Below the pieces are notes generated by a model. That model ran no database searches. It was not told the DNA's origin and was given only the letters and a program-made list of their open reading frames with translations. From Phoronis australis (Eukaryota; Phoronida; Phoronidae): 64,000 bases of DNA. Position 1 is the first letter of the stretch. Each line of letters opens with the position of its first letter. Shown here piece after piece: positions 49,937 through 60,615 of this stretch. A program made the position numbers and the translations under genes. The DNA is taken from contig NMRA01000094.1 in NCBI GenBank assembly GCA_002633005.1, positions 148,208 to 212,207 on the forward strand, read 5' to 3'.

Positions 49937-52424
49937 CTGTAAAGTTCTCGCCAAGAATGTTCCTTTAAACAGTAAAGACACCGAGTTTGATTTCAGCGCA
50001 TGCGTGGCGGACAACAGCTAGAATTGGTCATTTGGGACAATAACACAAACGGATTTTGCTGTTTTACAGCTCTGGTCAAAGCTAATAGCGCCAAGTCTAA
50101 CCTATCCAGCAACAATCCCAAAACACATGTTTCGATCGCAAAGCGGACAAGGTACCTCTAACTAACCTAAACATTAAAAAATAGCGATCGGTTTACTTTT
50201 ATTTGGCTAAATCGAAACTGTATTGTGCTTTACGTGGAAAGTAAATGGATTGGAACTGTAAAGTTTGTAGAACTAATCGAACTAGGTCTGTCCAATTGAC
50301 TTAACGAATGTTTTGTAATAAATGAAAAAATCACATCGATAAACAAAATTATCTTATGTTAGGTAAACTGTCGTTAATTTCTTTTGGCTCAATAACTTTC
50401 CACCTGGAAAACATGGCGCATGTGTAAGGGTCGAGTTAGAAACAGGAACATGGCAGTTCCCCGGGTACAATAACACACGTAAAATAGATTTCATTATTCC
50501 CACTACTTCTGAAACTAAAACTGTTTGCAACAACTAAAAAAGAGAAACATGTACAGATGGGAGGTAATAAACAGTGGGCCCATCTATCTATCTATCAACT
50601 ACGTTTGTATGCAACGACATTCATCTTTCTGGCAGCTACACGTGCCAAAACTGTTGCTCTGTAAACCTTTCCCCGTGACATTCAGGCATTTCCTTACTCG
50701 CGTGGTGTAAGAAGTATCTTGGTCACATCGACATTTAGCATTATCTAAACAGATAGCAGCAAAGAAACATTCCACAGGGTTCTCGCTAAAAGGATGGAAT
50801 TTATTTGCAATTATCTACAAGGGGTAGTCTCCGTAGGATAAACAAATTACTTATTCCTGTATATATCAAATGGGTCGATGTTGCTAGAAACGTGATTTTT
50901 TTCTCTAAAGTTATTCACGCAAAATGAGTCATCAAAATCTAATTATTACCTTAAAGTCACGTGTCGACGTTCAATGGCCCGGTGACTACACCACTTGCTG
51001 AAACACACAAAAAAATCAACAAGCGGTTGACCAGGTCAAAACTCACTTAAAGTGTTTTAAATCATTCATCAGTAACTTCCTAAAAGCATTCGCGGGAATT
51101 CACGAGAGTAAAAATATTTCGGAAATTTGACAAAATGTTGATTAAATCTAACAAAAACAATTAGCGTGAAAAACATCGAAGCTTGGTCATTGTTCGTGAA
51201 AAAAATGGTCAGTGATAGCAGAAGAAATCTCATATCAAAACAATCGACTATCTCTTATCTGACGGGTAGTTTTCATCAACTTGACTGAATACTGGAGTTG
51301 AAGAAACGTGAGACGCCATACGGTTGCCGTCATTTTCAGAGATCATTTTTAACATGTTTATCTGAAGCTCGTCCATTCAACGACACTGATGTATCTAAAC
51401 ACACCAAAAGATTTATCGATTTCTTTACGGTGGGAAAGTTGTTTCAGGCAGACCCGGCAAGCACGCGTGACATTCCGACTAAACCATTGAATTAACCAGG
51501 CATATTAATTTCAATAATCCATTCTAATACGCTGAGGTGACTCGTGACCTATGACCTCACCATTTGAGCCTTGTCAAAACTTCAAAGTTGATTACCAGGA
51601 AGAAAACGCAAAGTACAAATCGCTTTCCCCGAGAACACACACTTTTCTTCCTCCAGAAATTGAGCGACGTAAATTGAGAATGTGACGTAAACTAACACGT
51701 AGCGTACATGTACACGCATAGTATTCTTTAAGAGAAATTCTGCGCTGTAGTTTGGCACACTTTAGGACTTAAATGACTTATCAGATATCTGATTATTATT
51801 TTGTGGAAAAATTAAATAGTCGAAATTCGCCGCAGTTCGATACCAAAAGTTGACGTCACAACAATCAATTGATGCGCTCGTCCTTACTATGACTGACCAC
51901 TGTGAAATTTTCGTTTTTTGTCGCTTATTTCCGCGGAAACGCGGGTGTTGATCGCTAACACTACTTTGAGACACTGGCTTTTCATATTGTGACTTTTTAT
52001 CCCATTTTGCCTGATTGGTTGTTTGATAATACAGGCTTGTGATCATCGTTAAGCTGCCAGTCATTCTGTTGTTTGTTCGTTCTCCCGATAGGGAAACCAG
52101 TGCCACCATTTTCCAAGATGCAGGTAGCTAGTGCACTACACAGAACGCACGGCTGGTGATCTGTTCAAAGTGTGATGTAAAGAAGGAGTGCGAAGAGCAG
52201 TTCCAGCCCTCGGACTTCGAGCGGCGACCCGTTCGCCTGCACTTCGATCTTTGGGTTTGTTACTAATCGCGAGCCTCTGAAGTCATTAACCGTAAGTTGA
52301 TTCCATCAACGGCAAAAGTGACCAAGCACTTCCTAAAACCTATGCACATTTTAAAAGGCAAGAATAGACACACAATATGTGTACCAGGCGATACAATCGA
52401 AGTGTTTACCATAGGCAGATATCA

Positions 52425-52570
52425 TGGGCGGCGCACCATAGGGGGCAGTGGGGCTACGCCCCCCACTTCAGTGCTACGCCGCAAATGGTCTATAGGCGGT
52501 GCACCACAGGGGGGGAGGGCGAAGGGGCTTTAGCTCCCCACTTTTTCAGTGCTGCGCCACCCATGGATAT
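52425..52570. repeat. second copy of the GC-rich repeat of intron 21
   Basis: It shares GGGCGGCGCACCATAGGGGG, TGGTCTATAGGCGGTGCACC and TTTTTCAGTGCTGCGCCACC with 26.3-26.6 kb in the same orientation. Confidence 0.75.
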
Positions 52571-53319
52571 TGTAATGATTAAAGAATAGCGCTTTATTGT
52601 ATCAACTCTCGCCGGTTTCGGGAAAGATCGATATTTGTTTTTCACTGCCTAGACAGTGTTTTTTTTTCTGGACCAAAATAAAAGTCCCTGCGAATGGATC
52701 GGTTTTCGAATATTCCATCTACACGCTTCCGTCATATATAGTTTAGTGGCCCGGATACTGAACAAGCAAAACAAGCCGTACCGCACGCAAGAGTTGAACT
52801 TCGATGCTTAACAAAATTATCGCACGGTATCAACCATACGGCAAACCTAGAACCCAGAACTACACGCTTTACATGAACACAAACAACTGTTTAAATGAAA
52901 AGCCAAAACAATCCCGTCGGTCTAAGATGCACAACATCGCATGGTGTTTGTTATTTTACACAAATCGTGTAGTAAACAAAAGGTTTGCTTAACCAAAGGT
53001 TTTCAAAACATCTGGAAAATAGTAAATAATGCTAAGTGCACGCTAGTTTTGAAATGTGAGTCTATGACAGTCTATGACTAGCTATTGGTAGATATAAACG
53101 AAACCTAGATAAACACAATACAAAAACTCCCACGATGTCATTTAAATAAAGTGCACCCAATGAAGTCCGTATTCAGCGAGTAGTCCAGTTTTCCGACGAG
53201 TGCTCAATCGAGGATGGTGTGCCGCTTGAAGTTGGAATCATTTACGTTATGGTGAAAAGTTTTGTGTAAACAGCCACGCCAATAAGTGTATGCGCAAGAA
53301 ACGTGAGCTCACGCTTGCA

Positions 53320-53580
53320 GACATGCGCGTGCACCCAGCTTAAAATATAGGGGGGGGGCTCGAACTCTTCCATATGCGCGGACCTTTTACTGAAAAAAAA
53401 ATCAACGAGGACTAAAAAAAACGTGGCCACTAGGTTCAGGCCTGCCAATCGTGCATCCTCGCCGAATTCCTGTGAACTTTTGTCCCGTTTACCAGAAGTT
53501 TTTGTTTCACCGAGACGGATCTTTTTGACCAATTCGCCAAATTGGCCCCCCCCCCCCGGGTGCGCCCATGGAATGGTTCC
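53320..53580. repeat. dispersed repeat, opposite-orientation relative of 36.87 kb
   Basis: GCGCGTGCACCCAGC, GGGGGGGCTCGAACTC, TTTTGTCCCGTTTACC and AATTCGCCAAATTGGCCCCC match the reverse complement of 36870-37110 in order. Confidence 0.55.
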
Positions 53581-54425
53581 GGTCTGCGCCCGAAATCTTA
53601 AACTTTTGCCTCAGTTCAAATAAAAAGGACCCCCCCCCCGACTATTTCAGTTGGCATCAGACGACACTGGGTAAAACAAGGATCAAGAGTCATTTTAGTT
53701 GACATCAGGTGCAGACTTTTTTATTTAAAATGATTGCCAACTAAAACACACATCAGACCAGAACCAATTACGCTATTGTCTTTGGTCTAATAACCTATTT
53801 TTGAACTTTGAAATTTCATTATCAAATGAAAGTGACTTTTTCTTTACTGTTTATTCACAACACGTCTATGAACAATATTTAACAGAATATGTTTTTAGTA
53901 ACGAAACCAAGTGCGCTGGACCTACTACGCAGCTTCGTTTAGACCTCGCATAATTACATTTTTTACATGTTTTGGCAAATTTGATGCTTCATATGGCAAT
54001 GTCTTCCCGGTCATGTGCATTTGTTTTCCACAGACAACCTGCACGAATATTTTGGAAATGACATTTCGGGGACTAAAAATAAAACTAAAAAAAAAAAATA
54101 TATATATATAGCTGAGCATCACTACAAGGTGTGTGTAGGAGCCTATAAAATGTGCAAATTTGGCACACTTTGGAACATCATGTCTCAGACATTGGATTCA
54201 TATAAAACTTCCAGATACAAAACAATACTTTATACACAGATCTCTAAGACTGTTAGAATTGTTTTAAAATGTTTCACTTTTGCATAAAGGAGTTATCAAA
54301 ATAAGACTTTAATTTTTCTGAACGAACTCAAAACTTGCTTTTGTGCAATTCCATCTTGCATATTTACATCATGCTGTTTTCCTATGAATGACAGTTTCTT
54401 TTTACCAAATGTTTGCAAAAACAAA

Positions 54426-54513
54426 TGGTCACATGAGTAATTTTAATTACTCATGTGACCAATTTACTTTATGTTCCAATTTGGTATTTTAATACCAAAT
54501 TGGAACATAAAGT
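54426..54513. repeat. two adjacent perfect palindromic hairpins
   Basis: 54426-54461 has 17-bp perfect arms (TGGTCACATGAGTAATT and its complement). 54466-54513 has 23-bp perfect arms starting ACTTTATGTTCCAATTTGGT. Both have a 2-nt TT centre within TTTTAA. They lie 0.25 kb beyond the putative poly(A) signal of TMEM107. Confidence 0.92.
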
Positions 54514-54752
54514 TAAAAATCAAATTATGCAGGTTTTCTGCTTTCATGAAATATATACTTTTACTGAAATAAAATCTATAGTTGGACAGATATTTTGCTT
54601 AATGCAGACATTTGTTGATAAGACTTTACATAACCTTAAACAGACAATTGTGCTCAATAATTTGCAAAGACAGAAACGGTTTGAGGTCTAAGCCACTATG
54701 AACTGCATTCTGGTGTTTAAAACGTCAAGTTTCTTCTCAGGAGTACAGACTT

Positions 54753-54758
54753 TTTATT
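54753..54758 (-). terminator. possible poly(A) signal of TMEM107
   Basis: TTTATT on the + strand (AATAAA on -) lies about 545 nt past the TMEM107 stop codon. It is the nearest canonical signal I found. Confidence 0.4.
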
Positions 54759-55300
54759 CCAAAGTAATCACCACCTTCCTGTGTTTGAATTGAAATTGTT
54801 TCAATCCATTGCTACCAACTTCTGGCAGTCAGACTGGTTTGAGGTCAGACTGGTTTGACCACTGAAACTAACCCACCACCTCTCATATATATATATACCG
54901 GTATTCAGATCAGTTAGGGTGTTGAATTAACGATAACTTAAGAATGGAAACTGTTTGGCATCAGTACCTGTGGAGAACAGCTCAAGATTGTTGCTCAAAA
55001 ACATCTGAGCGATCCAGAGATTTAGGCTAAGATGTCTATGCATAGTCATAATGGAGAGGTGGCAGGGCACAATGGGTCATGGCATCCCTGTTCAATGCAA
55101 AGTGCTCCAGATAGGTTGTCACTCATTTCACCCTCCCACCGCTCCACAGCAATTTTGAGTGAGACACCACTGTTGAATATGTCTAGCTACATCAGTGCTC
55201 AGATGGAAATATAAACTTTGGGCGTCAATAGAAGTCTTGTACACGTCATCCAAAACTTGACGTCTGAGGATACCAATGGTACCGGGGTGACCAACCAAGG

Positions 55301-55461
55301 TCATGTTTTTTGGAATTTGAGAACAGCAATCATGACGAAGATTTCTGATACAGCAGGCAGCGCACTACAGCATCCAAATATTGTCCAGTAAGTTGTGCAG
55401 GGCCAAGTGTCAAACAGGAAGAAGGAGCAGACAACTGATCCAGCAGCATGAACTACTATAG
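55301..55461 (-). CDS. TMEM107: TMEM107 last exon (exon 4)
   Basis: Acceptor ACCATTCTCACAG, then phase-1 reading: IVVHAAGSVVCSFFLFDTW, PCTTYWTIFGCCSALPAVSE, VLKFQKT and TGA. It holds membrane segments 3 and 4. The open frame continues upstream to 55513, but the acceptor at 55462-55464 is preferred because it restores the family sequence without an insertion. Confidence 0.92.
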
Positions 55462-58400
55462 CTGTGAGAATGGTTAAGGGTGTAACACCTCTGGAGATGC
55501 ACTGAACCTGCAATCAGGATTAGTAGTTACACCTCTAGAGATGCACTGAACCTGCAGTCAGGATTAAAGATACTGTTGCCACTTTTGTACATTTAAATCT
55601 TCATTTGGATACTTTCATACAATAGTCCAGCAATTCTAGACAATCAAGCCAAAGCTTCAGTTAAAAAATGCGACAAAACCAAATTCCAACATCAAAAAAC
55701 TAACATGATTAGGGGTCCATTGTATTTCTAATGTGTAAATGAATGGAAAAAGTTATTTCACTGGCAACCAGTTACTCAACGTCAACCAGTTACTCAACGT
55801 CAACCAGTTACTCAACGTCAACCAGTTACTCAACGTCAACCAGTTACTCAACGTCAACCAGTTACTCAACGACAACCAGTTACTCAACGTCAACCAGTTA
55901 CTCAACGTCAACCAGTTACTCAACGTCAACCAGTTACTCAACGTCAACTGACAGTCAGCTAATGATCTAATATACTTGTGTCACAAGGAATGACTCTAAA
56001 CTTGTGGTGGCTGAAGAAGACAATCACAAATAAAACAAGTCATTACCAGTAAGTATGTCTGTTGCCTAGTAACTAAAACGAAATAAAATGTTCAAAGGTT
56101 ATGACTGATAGGAGGAAGAATCACAATAAACAAGATAAGAAAGATTGCCACAAGTTGTCTTAACCTTGACAAGGAGAACAGCAACAACAAACAGGAAATA
56201 CACAAGTGGATATACCGTATTCGCCGTAATAACCGCCCATGCCCCTATAAGCGCCCCCCACGCTTTTTCAGACTTTGCTAAAATAACCGCCCAGTCCATG
56301 AACGTGTACGTGCGAAAAATGCCTTACCTACAGTCCTAAAATTCTATTGTAACATCTTCAATTTATCAATAATATCCGACAGTCCTGAAAAAAATCATTG
56401 TGCGCAGAATGTGTAGACCCCGAGCCTCGCCGCTATGTCGGTATTTAGCCATGACTATACACTTCAAACTTCTGCCATGCCTCAAAAACGAACACAAAAG
56501 TTCTGCTGATATTGCGAGGACCAATGGTCTGGCCTTTCAGAACAGTAGTGTACTTGTCTACGGGATTGCTTTGTAGATATTTCCGGCTTTCAACAGGAAT
56601 CCAAATTTCTTTGTAGGCCTACATGTGAAAACCGTGAATCGAAGACTAATAAAAAGCTTGGCCAGTGTTAAAAGCACGTGGCTAGGAAGCGCGCAATACA
56701 TCCATGAACCTGTCATCAAAGACATTAGTCGGGAACTATCCATTCATGAAACGGGTAGCATAGCATCCGCAAGAAATGAATATTGGCATTGGCACTAATA
56801 TCCGACAGTTTCTAATACTATAAAACATGTTTGCATTATTTTTAAGATGAATTGTTTGATTAACCATAATTGGTGTTTTTAAGCCAAATATCTGAAAAAA
56901 TGACCACTGACCGTGAATACACATACCCTTACACCAAAAAATAACTGTCAGATAGTCACGTACGCCGCATCCAGCCACACGGCGACTAATATGGTCTTAC
57001 CGAGACAAATGTCGATGTTTTTAGCACACCGGCAAGTGCTGAATGAAACACGCTCTGGTTTAGGCCTACTGCTTGTGCAAATTTCTTTAGATACAATGCA
57101 CATCTAGCTCGTTAGATTGCGTGGCTCTGGCCAAAAAACGGCACTTACTCTGGCAAATGAACTCTGGTGACACGCATGCGCTTGCTTACTCAGAAACGCA
57201 GAGAACTTCAAAACAAACGTCACGTGACAACAACATGTCTGTTTGTCCAGACATTTTTCTCATGTTGCCGATCATACTTGTAGATGGCACGATGTACTTG
57301 CACAGATTTGTACTTAAACCTGCCGTGATCCCGACTCCACGGGAACTTAAAAATCTTAGGGACGCAACTTGGAAAACTTAAGGAGGATTTCAGGTAATTT
57401 GATCGAGTCGAAACTATATTTTTTATTCAAGCATCCAAGTCACCATATCGACAATTGCGAGGCAGGCAGTCAGTGAGTTTTCGCCCTGGGATTTCAGCAC
57501 AATTTTCTGTAAAATGATCGTAATTTAGCAGCAGAGTTTGATAGCAATGCACCACTGTTTTATACAAAGTCTTTCATAGATTACAGATTCGTCACAGAGC
57601 GTAAATGTAATGAATCTTAGCTTCCGATTTCACCCGTTTCGGAGACCGGGTTTCAACAGCCTTGGGTTATAATAAGCGCCCCCCTTGAAACGAACTTTTC
57701 TACGCGCCCTGGGCGGTTATTACTGCGAATACGGTAAGCACTAACAGAGCAAAATTGTAGTCAATGATTTACACAGTACCTAATCCATGTTTTCAGCCTT
57801 CACTCGGAGGCCTTTCTCAAACTAATGATGATGTGACAGGCTGGCATGTGTGACGTCACGGCTCCTCCATGGACAGAGACATTGGACAATATATTCTATC
57901 TAACATCTACAAGCCAGTGGTACACTTTAAGTAGACAATGTTCCAAGACGGCCATCAGATGTCCCCACACAGTATGACATAACACATACCAGCCTGTCAC
58001 ATCATCATTAGTTTGAGAAAGGCCTCCGAGTGAAGGCCACAACAGTGAACTAGGTACTTCGTAAGTTGTTGACTGTGTACTAAGAACTTTATTCCAATTA
58101 TGATATAGCCAGAAAAATGAACCAGTTTCATCAATTACCAACAGAGCAGACTGACATCTATTGGCAAAGCATAACATTGTGAAAGGATACATAACATGGA
58201 GTGTGTATAGGCGAACATGGTGATGCCAGCAAAGAAACCTATGTACTCCAGTACAAAGAAGATCAAAGTCAGAGAGAGTGCAGCTATAAACCTGCAAAAG
58301 ATAGCAAAATACACACGCATGTAAGAAAAGCAAACGTGTTTATTTCTAAGGCTGTTCATGATCATCAGAATTTGTTCATTTTCATGAACTGGTAAAGAAA

Positions 58401-60227
58401 TTTGAACAAATTTTTATCAAGATTATGTTTCACTTAAAAGCCATTTATCATAGTTTCAATGCATTTGATTAGTAAAATACACTTTTATGGAAATCAATAG
58501 TTCACAGTTAGCTGTAATAACTTTAATCAAAATATCAACAAGTATTTGTTATAATTCAACAATTCAGGGATTAAAGGAACACTAACTCACTAATACGAAA
58601 CTGTAGAGCCTGACATTTTAGTTTTACACAAAACGAAATTTAAAACCCCAAATAAAGACAAGTTTGATGCTAATGTGTGAAACAAAACATGAATATGTTA
58701 AATAATTATATAACTTATTAAATAATTATATAACTTATTAAATAATTATATTAATTATTAAATAATTATATAACTTATTAAATAATTATATAACTTATTA
58801 AATAATTATATTAATTATTAAATAATTATATAACTTATTAAATAATTATATAACTTATTAACACTTGAACAAGAAATGCCAGAGAGTTCTTGAGAAGAGC
58901 AACGCAAAGCGTTGAAGCACGACCACGACTGCACATCAAAGTTATGCTTCTAGGTGGCACACAATAAGTCGAGCTCATCCAAAAATGGAAAGGCATATTG
59001 ATCCCACCAAAAGACACCTGTTTGCCAACTTTTATGAAAATCCATCAAGGAATTCCAAAAATACAAAGGCAAACGGAAAATTAGTCATAAAACTGAGGAT
59101 GAAAAGCAAAAAACAAAATTGCCTCTAGGGGGTACTATGGTAGTCGGACTTGTCCGAAAATCAATGCCAGCTGTGCCCTAGGCAGTAGGAACACAGCTGC
59201 TAAGTTTCAAAACGATTCTTCAAGCACTTTGGCAGAGAGGCAGATGCCTAAAACAGACACAGAAATAATAAGAATGAAAAATACGCGGCAAAGAGAACGT
59301 TGAATTGATTCGATAACATGTCATTGCAACCTAGTTTTCAGATTTCATGAAAATTTGTCAACAAACTCTGGAGTTACACAAATAGACATAAAATTGTCAC
59401 CAGGGGGTACAGCGGTTGACAGATCCATTCAAAAGTCATCCCCTTTAGTTGTCCATCCACATGAAAACACAATGCAAAAGTTCACAAACATCAAGGGGTT
59501 AAAAACATAGCTGTGGATGCAAAAATGTGCCATTAGGGGGTACCACAGTCTCTAGAGGGCTGTCTGGGACCAGGAGGGATAGTGTCACGTTTGCTCAGTG
59601 GGCGAAAAGACGAAGTAATTTATTGTAGATTTTCAGTGTTTTTAGAGGTCTTAAACTGCTGCCGGTGAACTGTCACATTTGCACCCGGGAGAGAACCCAC
59701 AACGGGTTTACCGACAGCATTTTTTACAAATTCTTTACCAGTTTAACTCAGTTGGTGTTAGATGTGACGCCACAAGAGCAGTAGTCACCAGAGTCGACAA
59801 CAGGAGTGACCCAGAAAAGTGGGTTTCATTAACAGGAACTGAACACATGAGAATGCTTGCGTAAACAGAATTAAAGCGGATTTAGGTACAGCAGTTCAGC
59901 AATGTAAATGGGGTTGTGTGCAGGCGCATAAAAAATAAATTGCCACTGGGGTGCAGAGAGGTAGTTAGATCGGTCGGTAACTCATCATCGGTTGTCAGCT
60001 TCATAGGAAGAGATCTGTCTAATCTCATAAAGATCCTGCAAGGAGTTCAGAAAATACACCAATGGATGACAGATGCCCGGAAATGATGGCAATATGAACC
60101 CACACAGGTATATGTGGGCGCATAAAAATGCCATTTTTACAACTGACTTTTGCACTTACTCATTATCTCTGGTTTTGTACTGAGCTTCACTGTAGCTTTC
60201 TGGTAAACACTTTTCAAGGTTGACACG
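55301..60227 (-). CDS. TMEM107: TMEM107, 3' three of four exons (partial gene model)
   Basis: Exons on the - strand: 60227-60160, 58291-58191, 55461-55301. Phases fit (0-2, 2-1, 1-stop). Together they encode 109 residues plus stop, matching residues about 30-140 of vertebrate TMEM107. Three hydrophobic segments are visible, with the family landmarks CLPESYSEAQY, FIAALSLTL, EYIGFFAGITMF, VVHAAGSVVCSFFLFDTW and CTTYWTIFGCCSALPAVSE. TMEM107 is a four-pass protein of the ciliary transition zone that recruits MKS-module proteins. The first exon (N-terminus and first membrane segment, about 30 residues) was not found between 60228 and 64000 and may lie outside the window. Confidence 0.9.
55765..55945. 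repeat. 18-bp tandem repeat, ten copies, in TMEM107 intron 3
   Basis: The unit is CAACCAGTTACTCAACGT, almost perfect, with one copy changed to ACGACAACC. The unit length is divisible by three, so it stays open in several frames (NVNQLL, STSYST), but no gene uses it. Confidence 0.97.
56213..57736. mobile_element. 1.5-kb terminal-inverted-repeat element in TMEM107 intron 3
   Basis: The left end TACCGTATTCGCCGTAATAA, followed by CCGCCCA and AAGCGCCCCCC, is matched by the reverse complement of the right end (...TGGGCGGTTATTACTGCGAA, TACGGTA). No transposase was recognised, so it is a non-autonomous element. Confidence 0.75.
57796..58037. mobile_element. 242-bp inverted-repeat MITE in TMEM107 intron 3
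   Basis: Arms of about 50-55 bp starting GCCTTCACTCGGAGGCCTTT and including AAACTAATGATGATGTGACA are near-perfect inverted copies at the two ends. The inner ~130 bp are unique. It sits 154 bp from the 3' end of TMEM107 exon 3. Confidence 0.85.
58191..58291 (-). CDS. TMEM107: TMEM107 exon 3
   Basis: Acceptor CTTTTGCAG, phase 2 in, phase 1 out. It reads FIAALSLTLIFFVLEYIGFF, AGITMFAYTHSML, which is membrane segment 2 and the following loop. The donor GTATCC is weak but is fixed by the join to SIVVHAAGS. Confidence 0.9.
58697..58860. repeat. AT-rich 20-bp tandem repeat with 60-bp higher-order period, TMEM107 intron 2
   Basis: The unit is ATTAAATAATTATATAACTT. Every third unit is the variant ending TATTAATT, so the array is AAB-AAB-AA. 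The 60-bp blocks at 58741 and 58801 are identical. Confidence 0.95.
59000..60140. repeat. run of diverged dispersed-repeat copies in TMEM107 intron 2
   Basis: At least four copies are anchored on (TTG)CCTCTAGGGGGTACTA at 59121, CACCAGGGGGTACAGC at 59400, CCATTAGGGGGTACCACA at 59530 and CCACTGGGGTGCAGAG at 59947. Each is preceded by text like 'AAAATCCATCAAGGAATTC'. Relatives occur at 2.6-3.1 kb (reverse), 26.25 kb and 26.7 kb. Confidence 0.65.
60160..60227 (-). CDS. TMEM107: TMEM107 exon 2
   Basis: Acceptor CTTGTTTCAG, phase 0 in, phase 2 out, donor GTAAGT. It reads RVNLEKCLPESYSEAQYKTR, DNE, the luminal loop between membrane segments 1 and 2. The cysteine and LP are conserved in the family. 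Confidence 0.85.
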
Positions 60228-60364
60228 CTGAAACAAGCAACAAAGTGTAACATTACAAAGTGAATTATAAAATGTGTCCAGACATTCATCACTGTTCCAT
60301 TTTGGTATCAGACAGCATTAAGTAAGACAGCTAAAAACATAGTAATGTAGCTGAGGTTTATGTG

Positions 60365-60615
60365 CAGTTGATGTGCACACTGTGGTACCCTTGGTGTGCA
60401 CACCTGTGGTACCGTTGGTGTGCACACCTGTGGTACCGTTGATGTGCGCACTGTGGTACCGTTGGTGTGCGCACTGTGGTACCGTTGGTGTGCGCACTGT
60501 GGTACCGTTGGTGTGCGCACTGTGGTACCGTTGGTGTGCACACTGTGGTACCGTTGGTGTGCGCACTGTGGTACCGTTGATGTGCACACTGTGGTACCGT
60601 TGGTATGCGCACTGT
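60365..60615. repeat. 23-bp tandem repeat, about eleven copies, TMEM107 intron 1
   Basis: The unit GTTGGTGTGCGCACTGTGGT, ACC is repeated with small changes (GTGCACACC, GTTGATGTGC). It lacks stop codons in all six frames, which explains the many overlapping open frames here. It begins 138 bp upstream of exon 2 in the direction of transcription. Confidence 0.95.

Larger units (their letters stand above)
49497..50165. repeat. inverted pair of composite SINE-like repeats
   Basis: The left and right halves are diverged inverted copies. Each has a tRNA-like head (49545-49611 on -, 49871-49936 on +), a tail with GTAAA...GCC(R)AGA...CCTTTAAA, and a segment containing ATTAGCTTTGACCAGAG and AAAATCCG. 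The two halves could fold into a long hairpin. Confidence 0.65.
40550..54700. other. 14-kb spacer without a supportable gene
   Basis: I read both strands and found no open stretch with a recognisable domain or a phase-consistent exon chain. Most of it is AT-rich unique sequence with scattered minisatellites and dispersed repeats listed separately. Regulatory elements or non-coding RNAs cannot be excluded. Confidence 0.5.

Noticed and set aside
55739-55970. Three open frames reading NVNQLL, STSYST or TLSNWL repeats
   Set aside because: These are by-products of the 18-bp array, which lies inside a TMEM107 intron.
57896-58333. 145-codon - strand open stretch
   Set aside because: Only the 58191-58291 part is a real exon and it is used in another frame; the rest overlaps the MITE and intron.
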